Shown here piece after piece: positions 35,785 through 43,431 of a stretch of DNA of 64,000 bases. The number at the start of each line of letters is the position of its first letter. Position 1 is the first letter of the stretch. The notes under the pieces were generated by a model, which did no database searches, was not told the origin of the DNA, and was given only the letters and a program-made list of their open reading frames with translations. The stretch comes from Natrononativus amylolyticus (GTDB lineage: Archaea; Halobacteriota; Halobacteria; Halobacteriales; Natrialbaceae): assembly GCF_024362525.1 (NCBI RefSeq), contig NZ_CP101458.1, forward strand, positions 2,108,001-2,172,000. Reading direction: 5' to 3'. A program made the position numbers and the translations under genes.

Positions 35785-36900
35785 ATGCTCGAACGCGTCG
35801 AGAGTCACCGGTTCGGCGCCGGACTCGCGGTCTGGCTCGTCGTCGCCGTCGCGCTGACGTCGATCGCGACCGGCGTCGTCGCCATCGTCACTGAACCGGC
35901 ACTGAACGGCGTCGGCATCGTCGGCGACCTCCAGGCGGCCGCGGAGTTCAGCGGAACCGTCGTCGGCTTCACGCTGCTCGTTACCGCGTGGTGGATGCGA
36001 CGGGGGTACCGCCTCGCGTACCTCGTCGCCGCCGTGCTGGTCTTTCTCTCGGCGGCCCACGGCGTCGCCCAGTTTCGGCCGCTCTCGATCCCGCTCGTCG
36101 TGCTCTCTCTCGGCGGGTTCGTCGTCCTCGTGCTCACGAGCCGTCGGTTCACCCGATCGGCCTCGCTCAGCGCCACGCAGCTGGGCTCGCTGATGGCGAT
36201 CGTCGGCGTCCTCTGTTACGGCACCGCCGGCGCCTACGCGCTTCGCGAGGGGTTCTCCGGCCTCGAGACCCTTGTCGACGCGCTGTACTTCACGCTCGTC
36301 ACCGCGAGCACCGTCGGCTACGGCGACGTCCACGCGACCACGGAGGAAGCCCGGCTGTTCGCCATCTCGCTGGTCGTCCTCGGGCCGGCGACCATCGCGG
36401 TCACGGTCGGCTCGCTGTTCACGCCGCTCCTCCAGGCGCACCTGTCGAAGACCGGTAACCGCGTCGCTCCGGGCCAGCGCTCGAGTCGATCGGAACACGT
36501 GGTCGTTCTCGGCGGAAGCGACCTCGTGGAACCGGTCGTCGAGGGTCTCGAGGAACGCACCTCGTTCGTGGTCGTCACCGACGACGAGACGACGGCAGAG
36601 CGCCTCGACGACCGCGGTGCGGACGTGTTCGTCGGCGACCCGACCGACGACGAGACCCTCCGATCGGTCGGCCTCGAGGACGCCGCGGCGGTCGTGATCG
36701 CGGCCGACGGGGCGGTGACGCCGTACGCGACGCTCGCCGTTCGCGACGTCGCCCCCTCGACTCACCTGGTCGCCATCGCCGCGGACGGGGCGGGCGACCA
36801 CCTCGAGCGCCTCGGCGTCGACGTCGCCATCGATCCGCAGTCGCTACTGGGGACCGCGGCGGTCGACGCGGCGCTCGGCGGGACAGAAAACGAACGCTAA
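35785..36900 (+). CDS. Potassium channel-like protein with RCK/TrkA-N domain
   Basis: Protein of 371 aa. Six hydrophobic helices precede residue about 210, with the pore signature TVGYGD near residue 174 between the last two, as in voltage-gated-like or two-helix K+ channels. The cytoplasmic part (about 233-350) resembles an RCK/TrkA-N Rossmann domain (HVVVLGGSDLVEPVVEGL), but the third Gly of GxGxxG is missing. No TrkA-C domain follows. It overlaps the convergent PurM-like gene by 4 bp. It probably regulates K+ flux, important in a salt-in organism. Confidence 0.88.
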   Translation: MLERVESHRFGAGLAVWLVVAVALTSIATGVVAIVTEPALNGVGIVGDLQAAAEFSGTVVGFTLLVTAWWMRRGYRLAYLVAAVLVFLSAAHGVAQFRPLSIPLVVLSLGGFVVLVLTSRRFTRSASLSATQLGSLMAIVGVLCYGTAGAYALREGFSGLETLVDALYFTLVTASTVGYGDVHATTEEARLFAISLVVLGPATIAVTVGSLFTPLLQAHLSKTGNRVAPGQRSSRSEHVVVLGGSDLVEPVVEGLEERTSFVVVTDDETTAERLDDRGADVFVGDPTDDETLRSVGLEDAAAVVIAADGAVTPYATLAVRDVAPSTHLVAIAADGAGDHLERLGVDVAIDPQSLLGTAAVDAALGGTENER

Positions 36901-37880
36901 TCCTCGGCGTCCACCGCCGCCCACAGCGGATAGAGGTCGTCCTCGATCGGGCCGGTGACCGTCTCGCCGTCGAGTTCGAGCCCCGGCTCACCCTCGCGGA
37001 CCGTTCCGATCTCGGCCGCCTCGAGTCCCGCGTCGGCGAGCGCCTCGAGGCAGTCCTCGACCGCGGCGGTCGGCACCGTCGCCAGCAGCGCCCCCGAGCC
37101 GAAGATCCGGAGCGGGTCGACCCCGGCCGCCGCACACAGCTGCCGCGTCTCGGGCCTGATCGGTATCGCCTCGCGATCGACCGCGAGGCGGACGCCGGAG
37201 GCGCGAGCGAGTTCGAGCAACCCCACCGTGACGCCGCCCTCGGTGGGATCGTGCATCGCCGTCGCGTACTCCCGGACGATCCTGGCGTCGGGGACGACGC
37301 TGATCTCCGCGAGGAATCCCGACGCGGCCGCGACGGTTTCGTCGTCGACCTCGAGTCCGTCGCCGAAATCGGCCGCGAGGATCGCCGTCCCCTCGAGCCC
37401 GGCGGCTTTCGTGAGGAGAACGCTGTCGCCGGGACGAGCGCCGCCGGTCGGCAGGAACGCCTCGGTGGCGCCCATCGCGGTCAGCGAGATCAGCGGGCGC
37501 TCGAGGGCGTCGACGTACTCGGAGTGACCGCCGACGATGGTCGCGCCGACCTCGCGGGCGGTGGCGTCGAGGTCGGCGGTGATCGCCTCGAGCGTGCTGT
37601 CGTCCCCGGCGCTCGTCGGAAGCATGATGACGGTCGTGAGCCACCGCGGGTCGGCTCCGGAGGCAGCGACGTCGTTGCACGCGATGTGGACGCCGAGGGT
37701 GCCCACCTGGGAGGCGGCCAGCGAGATCGGGTCGGAGCTCACGACGAGCGTGCCGCCGGGCCAGTCGATCGCGGCGGCGTCCTCGCCGTCGGCCGGTCCC
37801 TGGATCACCGTCTCGTCGTCGGTACCGGTGCGGCCGAAGACGACCTCGAGCAGTTCGTCCGGCCCTACCTTTCCGGGCAT
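36897..37880 (-). CDS. PurM/HypE-like (AIR synthase-related) protein
   Basis: Protein of 327 aa with the ATP-binding fold shared by PurM, HypE, SelD and ThiL. An N-terminal half (SSDPISLAASQVGTLGVHIACNDVAASGADPRW) carries the characteristic DxxxG(V)xxxxNDxxxxGA pattern, and the C-terminal half has MHDPTEGGVTVGLLELA. The nearest recognised types are HypE-like orphan proteins; the product is not known. ATG 37880 starts MPGKVGPDELLEVVF. It is convergent and overlapping with the channel gene. Confidence 0.82.
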   Translation of the reverse strand: MPGKVGPDELLEVVFGRTGTDDETVIQGPADGEDAAAIDWPGGTLVVSSDPISLAASQVGTLGVHIACNDVAASGADPRWLTTVIMLPTSAGDDSTLEAITADLDATAREVGATIVGGHSEYVDALERPLISLTAMGATEAFLPTGGARPGDSVLLTKAAGLEGTAILAADFGDGLEVDDETVAAASGFLAEISVVPDARIVREYATAMHDPTEGGVTVGLLELARASGVRLAVDREAIPIRPETRQLCAAAGVDPLRIFGSGALLATVPTAAVEDCLEALADAGLEAAEIGTVREGEPGLELDGETVTGPIEDDLYPLWAAVDAED

Positions 37881-37950
37881 GTGACGAACTGGGTGGGTTC
37901 GCGGCTTGTGACTGTCGAAGGCGGCGCGAAGCCGCCCGAATCGCGCGCCG

Positions 37951-38343
37951 TCATTCCGTCCGGTCGGCGATCCCGTCGAGGGCGGGCGTGATGGCGGCGG
38001 CGAGCTCCTCGAAGCGCTCCATCGAGAGCGGGTCCGTCGTCACCCAGACGCCGTGGCTGTCGGCGACGACGCGAGTCAGGTAGCCGTGTTCGAACATCCG
38101 AATCGTCGCAAGGTACGACCCCAGCTGTGAGTTCCGGTAGGCCTCCTGGGCGCCGAACCCCGACCGCTCCTGCGCCGCGAACCCGACGAGGTCGGCCGTC
38201 TGGTCGAGGTCGGATCGAAGGTACAGCTGTTCGACGGCCTCGTCGGTGAAGTACGTCACGCTCCGAAGCTCGTCGCCGACGGTCGTTCGACACGCGCTCA
38301 CCAGTTCGTCGGCGGCAGTCGGTTCGAGGGCGGATTCCGTCAT
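37951..38343 (-). CDS. Conserved haloarchaeal protein of unknown function
   Basis: Acidic soluble protein of 130 aa. It starts MTESALEPTAADELVSAC and contains the segment RSVTYFTDEAVEQLYLRSDL, then LGSYLATIRMFEHGYLTRV near residue 80-98. A TATA-like GGTATTAGG lies 23-31 nt before the ATG on the minus strand. I recognise it only as a family common in haloarchaea; no catalytic residues are evident. Confidence 0.72.
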   Translation of the reverse strand: MTESALEPTAADELVSACRTTVGDELRSVTYFTDEAVEQLYLRSDLDQTADLVGFAAQERSGFGAQEAYRNSQLGSYLATIRMFEHGYLTRVVADSHGVWVTTDPLSMERFEELAAAITPALDGIADRTE

Positions 38344-38406
38344 GGCACCCTGTAGCACATACTGGCCTAATACCGTACCGGTATCCGATGACTCGAGCCG
38401 AGCGGC

Positions 38407-38922
38407 CTACCGCTCCTCGAGCAGCGAATCGACCAGCCGCTCGAAGCGGTCGACCAGCCGCGTGCCGGGATCGGCAGAAACGGCCTCGAGCAGCGCCGCC
38501 GTCTCCGCGGGGCGACACAGCGAGAGCACCACCCGGTTACCCCGCTCGCGGCGGCGCTCGACGACGCCGCACGCGAGCAGGTTCGAGAGGTGGTACTCGA
38601 GGGTGCTCCGCGGCAGGTCGAGGTCGGCGGCCAGCGCTCCCGGTCTCGTCTCGCCGCGGGAGTAGAGCGCGGTCACGATCGCGCCCGTGGTCTCCCGGCG
38701 CACCATGGCGAGGGCGTCGCGCTCCCACTCGTCGTACGTCGGCGGGTAGTAGTGCGTGCGGCCGAAGCGCTCGTGGCGAACGACGTCGCCGGCGTCGATC
38801 AGCCGCCGAACGTGGTACTGGACCTGTCCGGGTGCGAGCGAGAGGTCGCGAACGAGGGCGTTGAAGTGAACGCCGGGATCGCTCGCGATGGCCGCTCGGA
38901 TCCGGCCGCGGGTCTCGCTCAT
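38407..38922 (-). CDS. Tandem winged-helix transcriptional regulator
   Basis: DNA-binding protein of 171 aa with two winged helix-turn-helix domains: about residues 8-55 (HFNALVRDLSLAPGQVQYHVRRL) and about 85-135 (RPGALAADLDLPRSTLEYHLSNL). The two recognition helices are similar, so one polypeptide may bind a palindromic site. It overlaps the membrane-protein gene upstream as ATGA and the pair is likely one functional unit. Confidence 0.87.
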   Translation of the reverse strand: MSETRGRIRAAIASDPGVHFNALVRDLSLAPGQVQYHVRRLIDAGDVVRHERFGRTHYYPPTYDEWERDALAMVRRETTGAIVTALYSRGETRPGALAADLDLPRSTLEYHLSNLLACGVVERRRERGNRVVLSLCRPAETAALLEAVSADPGTRLVDRFERLVDSLLEER

Positions 38923-39326
38923 CGGGACTCCTCCGTCTCCTCGACGCCGCGGGACCCGCGCTCGAGCGAGCCGACCGACACGACGGCCGCGATCAGCAGG
39001 CCGGCGATGACGACGTCCAGCAGGTGTTCGACTGTGTGATGGAGGTCCATCGGAACGTAGCCGAGAACGGTTCCGGTCCCGACGATCGGCCGGAGCACCA
39101 GTGCGCCCAGCGCGGCGGTGATCAACAGGTACGGAAGCGACCGGCGGCGACGAAACGCCGACAGCGCCAGCGCGAACACGACGAGCGAGCCGACGCCCGA
39201 GAGCGCCAGCAACAACGCGAGGTGCCAGTCGACGGCACCCGAACCGACGGTGCTCTCGAGAACGCGGGGTTCGAAACCGTCGAACTCGGGGCCGCCCGTT
39301 GCGACAGGCGCCGGGGCGAAGTGCAT
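38919..39326 (-). CDS. DUF7471-like membrane protein
   Basis: Protein of 135 aa with three membrane helices (about 33-55, 64-82 and 100-120). A conserved histidine patch HHTVEH occurs between helices 2 and 3. The ATG at 39326 (MHFAPAPVAT) is the first likely start. Homologues (family name from memory) lie next to two-winged-helix regulators in haloarchaea, so it may sense a signal or be the regulator's target; both are inference. Confidence 0.75.
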   Translation of the reverse strand: MHFAPAPVATGGPEFDGFEPRVLESTVGSGAVDWHLALLLALSGVGSLVVFALALSAFRRRRSLPYLLITAALGALVLRPIVGTGTVLGYVPMDLHHTVEHLLDVVIAGLLIAAVVSVGSLERGSRGVEETEESR

Positions 39327-39930
39327 ACACGCCGTTGCGGCTCGCCCCTCTTTTCCTCCCCGGTTTTTCGGTGAATGTACCAGAATCCGAATCACGTCCC
39401 GAACCGAACGGGCCGGCGATAGATCGACGGACGACCCTGCTCGCGGTCGCGTTCTCGGGTGCGCGCTGGTTTCGGCGGCGACTCACGACGTGTTCGTCGA
39501 CCACCTCCGCGGGGACGTCGCCCTCGTGACCGAGGTCGCGGAAACCGTCTCGTCTCTCGCCCTGCGGGATGCCTTCTGCAGTCACGGTCTGACCGATCAA
39601 ATACGAGGCAGCGGGGGTCGAGAGTTACCACTGTTATACATTCTGCGTTACGAGACCACCGGTAATGAATTCGCGACCGTTCCGTTCGGAGGAGGGTCTC
39701 TCGGGCTGGTACCGGCCTCTCCCGATCAGTTCGACGTGCTCCCCTGCAGAAGAACCGGTCCCCATCCCTCGAGGTCGACGCCCCGGTCGTCTCGCGATAT
39801 GGGCCCAATCGATCGGTCGCCGACTCGTTCGAGGGTGAATCCGCCCACCCCCGGATCTTGACTTTACATAGTTCACCATTTACACCTTTAACCGAAAATT
39901 GTTAATATCCGAGGAGGAGACAGTGTGCGT
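39327..39930. other. Long intergenic region with possible gene remnant
   Basis: About 600 bases between the divergent regulator unit and the permease. A stretch at about 39450-39600 has GC-rich third positions in one plus-strand frame and an acidic translation (VFVDHLRGDVALVTEVAE), but this frame has no convincing start or conserved end. The last 70 bases (39860-39930) are AT-rich and hold the permease promoter. No RNA gene is recognised. Confidence 0.4.
39888..39905. promoter_or_regulatory. TTAAC/GTTAA inverted repeat upstream of the permease
   Basis: TTAAC (39888-39892) and GTTAA (39901-39905) form an inverted repeat with an 8-bp spacer in the AT-rich promoter region 26-43 nt before the ATG. 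It overlaps the likely TATA position. A related GTTAA palindrome precedes the acyl-CoA dehydrogenase gene. Confidence 0.4.
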
Positions 39931-41355
39931 ATGTCTGACACAGAGTTCAAGCTGATCAATCAGCAGATCGGGTTGCTCGGAGCGACGGCGCTGACGATCG
40001 GGAACGCCGTCGCCATCACGATGTTTCTGTTACCGGCGCACCTGCTCGCTGACGGGGCGGGTCCGTCGATCGCGCTGGCGGCGGCGGTGACCGCGATTCC
40101 CACCGTCTTCTCGATCCTACTCATGTTACAACTCGGCGGCTCGATGCCCGCGGCGGGCGGAATGTACGTTTACGCGTCTCGGCTGGTCGGCCCGTTCTGG
40201 GGGTTCAGCCTCCCGTGGGTCGCGGTGCCCGCGATCTGGCTCGGAATCATCTACACCGGCTACGGGTTCGCCGAGTACGTCCGGTTCTTCCTTCCTCTCG
40301 AGGTTCCACTGGCGGTAGCGACGGTGACGATTCCCCAGATTTCGTTGACGCTTCTCATCTGGGCGGCGGTCGTCCCGTTTCTGCTGTTCAACCTCCTCGG
40401 AATCCGGTTCGTCACGACGATCCAGTACGTCCTCGTGGCGGTCATCATCGGCGGCATGCTCCTGTTCATCGTTCCCGGCGGAACGGCAGTCGACGCCGGA
40501 AACTACACCCCGATGTTCCCGGAAGGGTACGGGCCGTTCTTCGTCGCGATCGTCTCCCTGTTCATCGGCATGTACGGTTTCAGCCTCGCGCTCAACATCG
40601 GCGAGGAGATCGAGAACCCGCTCGAGAACATTCCGCGGGCGATCGGGCTGAGTACGGTGATCGGCGTCTCGCTGATGGTCGGCGCGGTGGTCGTCGCCGT
40701 CGGCGCGATGAACTGGACGGAGTGGGCCGGTGCGGAGGCCGGCATCGCCGTCGTCGCCGAAGGGTTCCTCCCGCCGTGGGGTGCCGCGCTCGTCGCGCTG
40801 GCGGCGATCGTCGGCGCGTTGACGACGATCAACACTATCTACGTGAACTTCTCACGGCTGGTCATGCGCGCCGCCCGCGACGAGGTGTTGCCCCCGTCGC
40901 TCGCGAACGTTCACGACCGCTTCCAGAGTCCAAACCGGGCGGTGCTGCTCGTCGGCGTCCCGGCGGTGTTGCTCGTCCCGGTCGCCCCGTCGCCGGTCGT
41001 CATGTCCGTGGTCCTCTCGCTGACGCTGCTGTACAGCATCATCCTGCTCGGGATCGCTGCCTACCGCCTTCCGACGCTGTTCCCCGACCGCTACGAGCAC
41101 TCCTTCTACCGGCTTCCGAAACCGCTGCTCTACGTCTCGGCCGCCGCCGGCGTCGCCATCCCCGCGCTGTTCTGGGTGCTGACGACGACGGAACTGCCGA
41201 TCGTGGGCGTCGGAATCGTCGCCTGGATCGCGCTGGGGTACCCCGTCTACCGCTACCGGGTACATCGGTACGATCAGCGAGGAATCGACCTCGAGTCGCG
41301 GATCGCGCAGCTCCACGACCACGAGGCGGAGCAGGCGGCGACGGGGTCCGACTGA
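39931..41355 (+). CDS. APC-family amino acid permease
   Basis: Transporter of 474 aa with about twelve membrane helices (amino acid-polyamine-organocation superfamily). The first helix has the broken-helix glycine region ATALTIGNAVAITMFLLP, with GG(S)MPAAGGMYVY in helix 2 as in APC transporters. The ATG at 39931 is preceded by GAGGAGGAGA (39911-39920), a strong Shine-Dalgarno-like match that is rare in this window and decides the start over the GTG two codons upstream. Substrate unknown; an Lrp-like regulator is convergent downstream. Confidence 0.9.
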   Translation: MSDTEFKLINQQIGLLGATALTIGNAVAITMFLLPAHLLADGAGPSIALAAAVTAIPTVFSILLMLQLGGSMPAAGGMYVYASRLVGPFWGFSLPWVAVPAIWLGIIYTGYGFAEYVRFFLPLEVPLAVATVTIPQISLTLLIWAAVVPFLLFNLLGIRFVTTIQYVLVAVIIGGMLLFIVPGGTAVDAGNYTPMFPEGYGPFFVAIVSLFIGMYGFSLALNIGEEIENPLENIPRAIGLSTVIGVSLMVGAVVVAVGAMNWTEWAGAEAGIAVVAEGFLPPWGAALVALAAIVGALTTINTIYVNFSRLVMRAARDEVLPPSLANVHDRFQSPNRAVLLVGVPAVLLVPVAPSPVVMSVVLSLTLLYSIILLGIAAYRLPTLFPDRYEHSFYRLPKPLLYVSAAAGVAIPALFWVLTTTELPIVGVGIVAWIALGYPVYRYRVHRYDQRGIDLESRIAQLHDHEAEQAATGSD

Positions 41356-41431
41356 ACGACGGGCCGTCCTCGGCGGGGTATCGTACCATCGGTGACTCGA
41401 CGTCGTCGGAGAAGACGCTCCCGCGAGAGAG

Positions 41432-41457
41432 GCCGACCCACGACGAACTCGACGCCC
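41432..41457 (+). repeat. 26-bp exact copy of metalloprotease coding sequence
   Basis: These bases equal 28793-28818 of the metalloprotease gene (encoding PTHDELDA), and similarity continues through CGCTGGCTCC. Here the copy is non-coding, 76 bp after the permease stop, in the same orientation. Confidence 0.6.
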
Positions 41458-41485
41458 GGGGCGCTGGCTCCGGCGGAGGGGGCGA

Positions 41486-42010
41486 TTAGATCGCGTCGGC
41501 GTCCTCGAGCAGATCCTCGAAGATCCGGGGGTCGGTCTCAAACTTGAGGACGTTGTGGACCACGGAGTTTCGGAGGTTCGAGATCACGTCGCCGTGTTCC
41601 TTGTAGAACTCGTGGATCCATCGCGAGACGTCCTCCCGATCGCGAAACATCATCACCGTCTTCCACTGGTACTCGCCGTCGGAGAGGAAGTAAAACAGGG
41701 TGTGCTCGTCGTCGCGGATCGCCTCCATCGTCTCGCGCCAGCCGTCGGCGAAGTTCTCGGCGTGGAACTTGAACTCGAACAGCGCGAAGACGTAGTACTC
41801 CTCGTTCGGGACGATGGCCTCCCGAAAGACGCCCTCGTCGCGCATTCGGCGGATCGACTCGCTGACGGTGACGTGCGAAACGTCGATGCCGTACTCCGCC
41901 TCGAGGACGCCGGTCAGTTCCCGCGAGGACAGTTGTGGATCGTCCGCGAGTTCGGTCAGTATCGCGACGTCCCGTCGCGAAAACTCCCAGTCTGGAGAGT
42001 CGTCGACCAT
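41486..42010 (-). CDS. Lrp/AsnC-like winged-helix regulator
   Basis: Regulator of 174 aa. The N-terminal domain (about 8-65) is a winged helix with VSHVTVSESIRRM as its recognition helix. The C-terminal 100 residues form an alpha-beta domain with many aromatic residues (YYVFALFEFKFHAENF), comparable in place to the Lrp RAM domain but not closely matching it. It lies between an amino acid permease and an acyl-CoA dehydrogenase, suggesting control of amino acid or acid catabolism. ATG 42010 is the first Met with family-like sequence. Confidence 0.82.
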   Translation of the reverse strand: MVDDSPDWEFSRRDVAILTELADDPQLSSRELTGVLEAEYGIDVSHVTVSESIRRMRDEGVFREAIVPNEEYYVFALFEFKFHAENFADGWRETMEAIRDDEHTLFYFLSDGEYQWKTVMMFRDREDVSRWIHEFYKEHGDVISNLRNSVVHNVLKFETDPRIFEDLLEDADAI

Positions 42011-42171
42011 GTGCGGTGATGCGTCCCGTCGTACGTGTTCGTTTCGGTCGGGGGGTTTCCCTTCCACCGTAAACCCAGCGTCTGAAACGCCGAACGTTGA
42101 TAGCCGGTCCGCCGACGACTATGCGACCCGCGGCTGCGGCGGACGCCGGTTCTCGAGTTCGTCGGTCGTCG

Positions 42172-43311
42172 TCACAGGATGCGATCGGCGATGATGTTCT
42201 TCTGGATCTCGCTCGTCCCCTCGTAGATCTTGGTGATGCGCGCGTCCCGGTAGAACCGCTCGACGGGGTGGTCGGCGACGTAGCCTGCACCACCGTGAAC
42301 CTGGATCGCCTCGTCCGCGACGTCGACGGCGTGCTCGCTCGCGAACAGCTTCGCCATGCTCGAGAACTTCGCCGCGAGGTCGTCGTCGCCGGAGCGCTCG
42401 TAGCTCGCCGCGCGGTAGGTGAGCGAGCGGGCGGCCTCGACGTTCGTCGCCATCTCGGCGAGTTTGTGCTCGATCGCCTGGAACTCCGCGATTGGCTGGC
42501 CGAACTGCTCGCGCTCGGTCGCGTACTCGAGCGACGCGTCGAGGGCCGCCTGCGCAGTGCCGAGCGCCTGGGCGGCCACGCTCACCCGCCCCGCCGCGAA
42601 GAAGTCCATGAGCTGGTAGAAGCCCCGGTTCTCCTCGCCGATGAGGTTTTCCGCGGGGATCCGCACGCCGTCGAAGACGAGTTCCGCGAGGTCGGAGGCC
42701 CGAATACCGAGTTTGTTGTCGATCTTCTCGGCGGCGAGGCCGTCAACGTCGGTCGGCACGAGGAACGCGCTGATGCCGCGGTGGCCCTCGCCGGAGTCGG
42801 TCTTCGCCATCACGACCGCGACGTCGGCGACGGTCCCGTTCGTGATCCACATCTTGGTGCCGTTTATCACCCACTCGTCTCCCTCCCGCTCCGCCCGCGT
42901 CTCCATTCCCGCGACGTTCGAGCCGTGAGCGGGTTCGCTGATCGCGCTCGCGCAGGCCGACTCCCCGGCGGCGATCCGCGTGAGCCACTCCTCTTTCATC
43001 CACCCGTCGCCGAACCGCTGGATCACCGTCGAGCCGAACCCGCGGCTGCCGATCGCGCTGCCGATGCCGGGGTCGGCTCTCCAGAGCTCTTCGGTCACGA
43101 TCGCGCTCGAAAGCGTGTCCATCCCCGCACCCCCGTACTCGACGGGAATTCCGGGCGCGACGAGGTCGAACTCGGCGGCCTTCTCGACGAGCGCCGCGGG
43201 GTACTTCTTCTGCTCGTCGTGTTCGCGCGCGACCGGCCGGATCTCCTTCTCTCCGAACTCGCGAACCGTCCGTCGAATCGCCTGCTGTTCGTCCGATAGC
43301 AGGAACTGCAT
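42172..43311 (-). CDS. Acyl-CoA dehydrogenase
   Basis: FAD-dependent acyl-CoA dehydrogenase (379 aa), catalysing alpha-beta dehydrogenation of acyl-CoA. The family's FAD segments (SAISEPAHGSN, MWITNGTVA) and the C-terminal catalytic Glu in IYEGTSEIQ are present. Full length, no signal sequence. Chain-length preference cannot be determined; the close regulator and permease suggest branched-chain amino acid degradation is possible. ATG 43311 lies 23-30 nt after a TATA element. Confidence 0.94.
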   Translation of the reverse strand: MQFLLSDEQQAIRRTVREFGEKEIRPVAREHDEQKKYPAALVEKAAEFDLVAPGIPVEYGGAGMDTLSSAIVTEELWRADPGIGSAIGSRGFGSTVIQRFGDGWMKEEWLTRIAAGESACASAISEPAHGSNVAGMETRAEREGDEWVINGTKMWITNGTVADVAVVMAKTDSGEGHRGISAFLVPTDVDGLAAEKIDNKLGIRASDLAELVFDGVRIPAENLIGEENRGFYQLMDFFAAGRVSVAAQALGTAQAALDASLEYATEREQFGQPIAEFQAIEHKLAEMATNVEAARSLTYRAASYERSGDDDLAAKFSSMAKLFASEHAVDVADEAIQVHGGAGYVADHPVERFYRDARITKIYEGTSEIQKNIIADRIL

Positions 43312-43333
43312 ACCCCCAGAACGACAGCCGTGG

Positions 43334-43341
43334 AAAAATAA
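43334..43341 (-). promoter_or_regulatory. TATA box of the acyl-CoA dehydrogenase
   Basis: On the minus strand TTATTTTT lies 23-30 nt before the ATG at 43311, consistent with a leaderless message. Confidence 0.6.
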
Positions 43342-43354
43342 GTTCGGAATTCTC

Positions 43355-43367
43355 TTAACAATGTTAA
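43355..43367. promoter_or_regulatory. TTAACA-A-TGTTAA palindrome upstream of acyl-CoA dehydrogenase
   Basis: A perfect 6-bp inverted repeat with one central base, located 14-26 bp before the TATA box on the upstream side. In this GC-rich genome such an AT-rich palindrome is a good candidate binding site, possibly for the Lrp-like regulator at 41486. Confidence 0.5.
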
Positions 43368-43431
43368 TCTGGCGGGCGATAGAGCGCGTACTACCCTGCC
43401 GGTCCGAGTACCCGAACGAGCGCGATCGACG

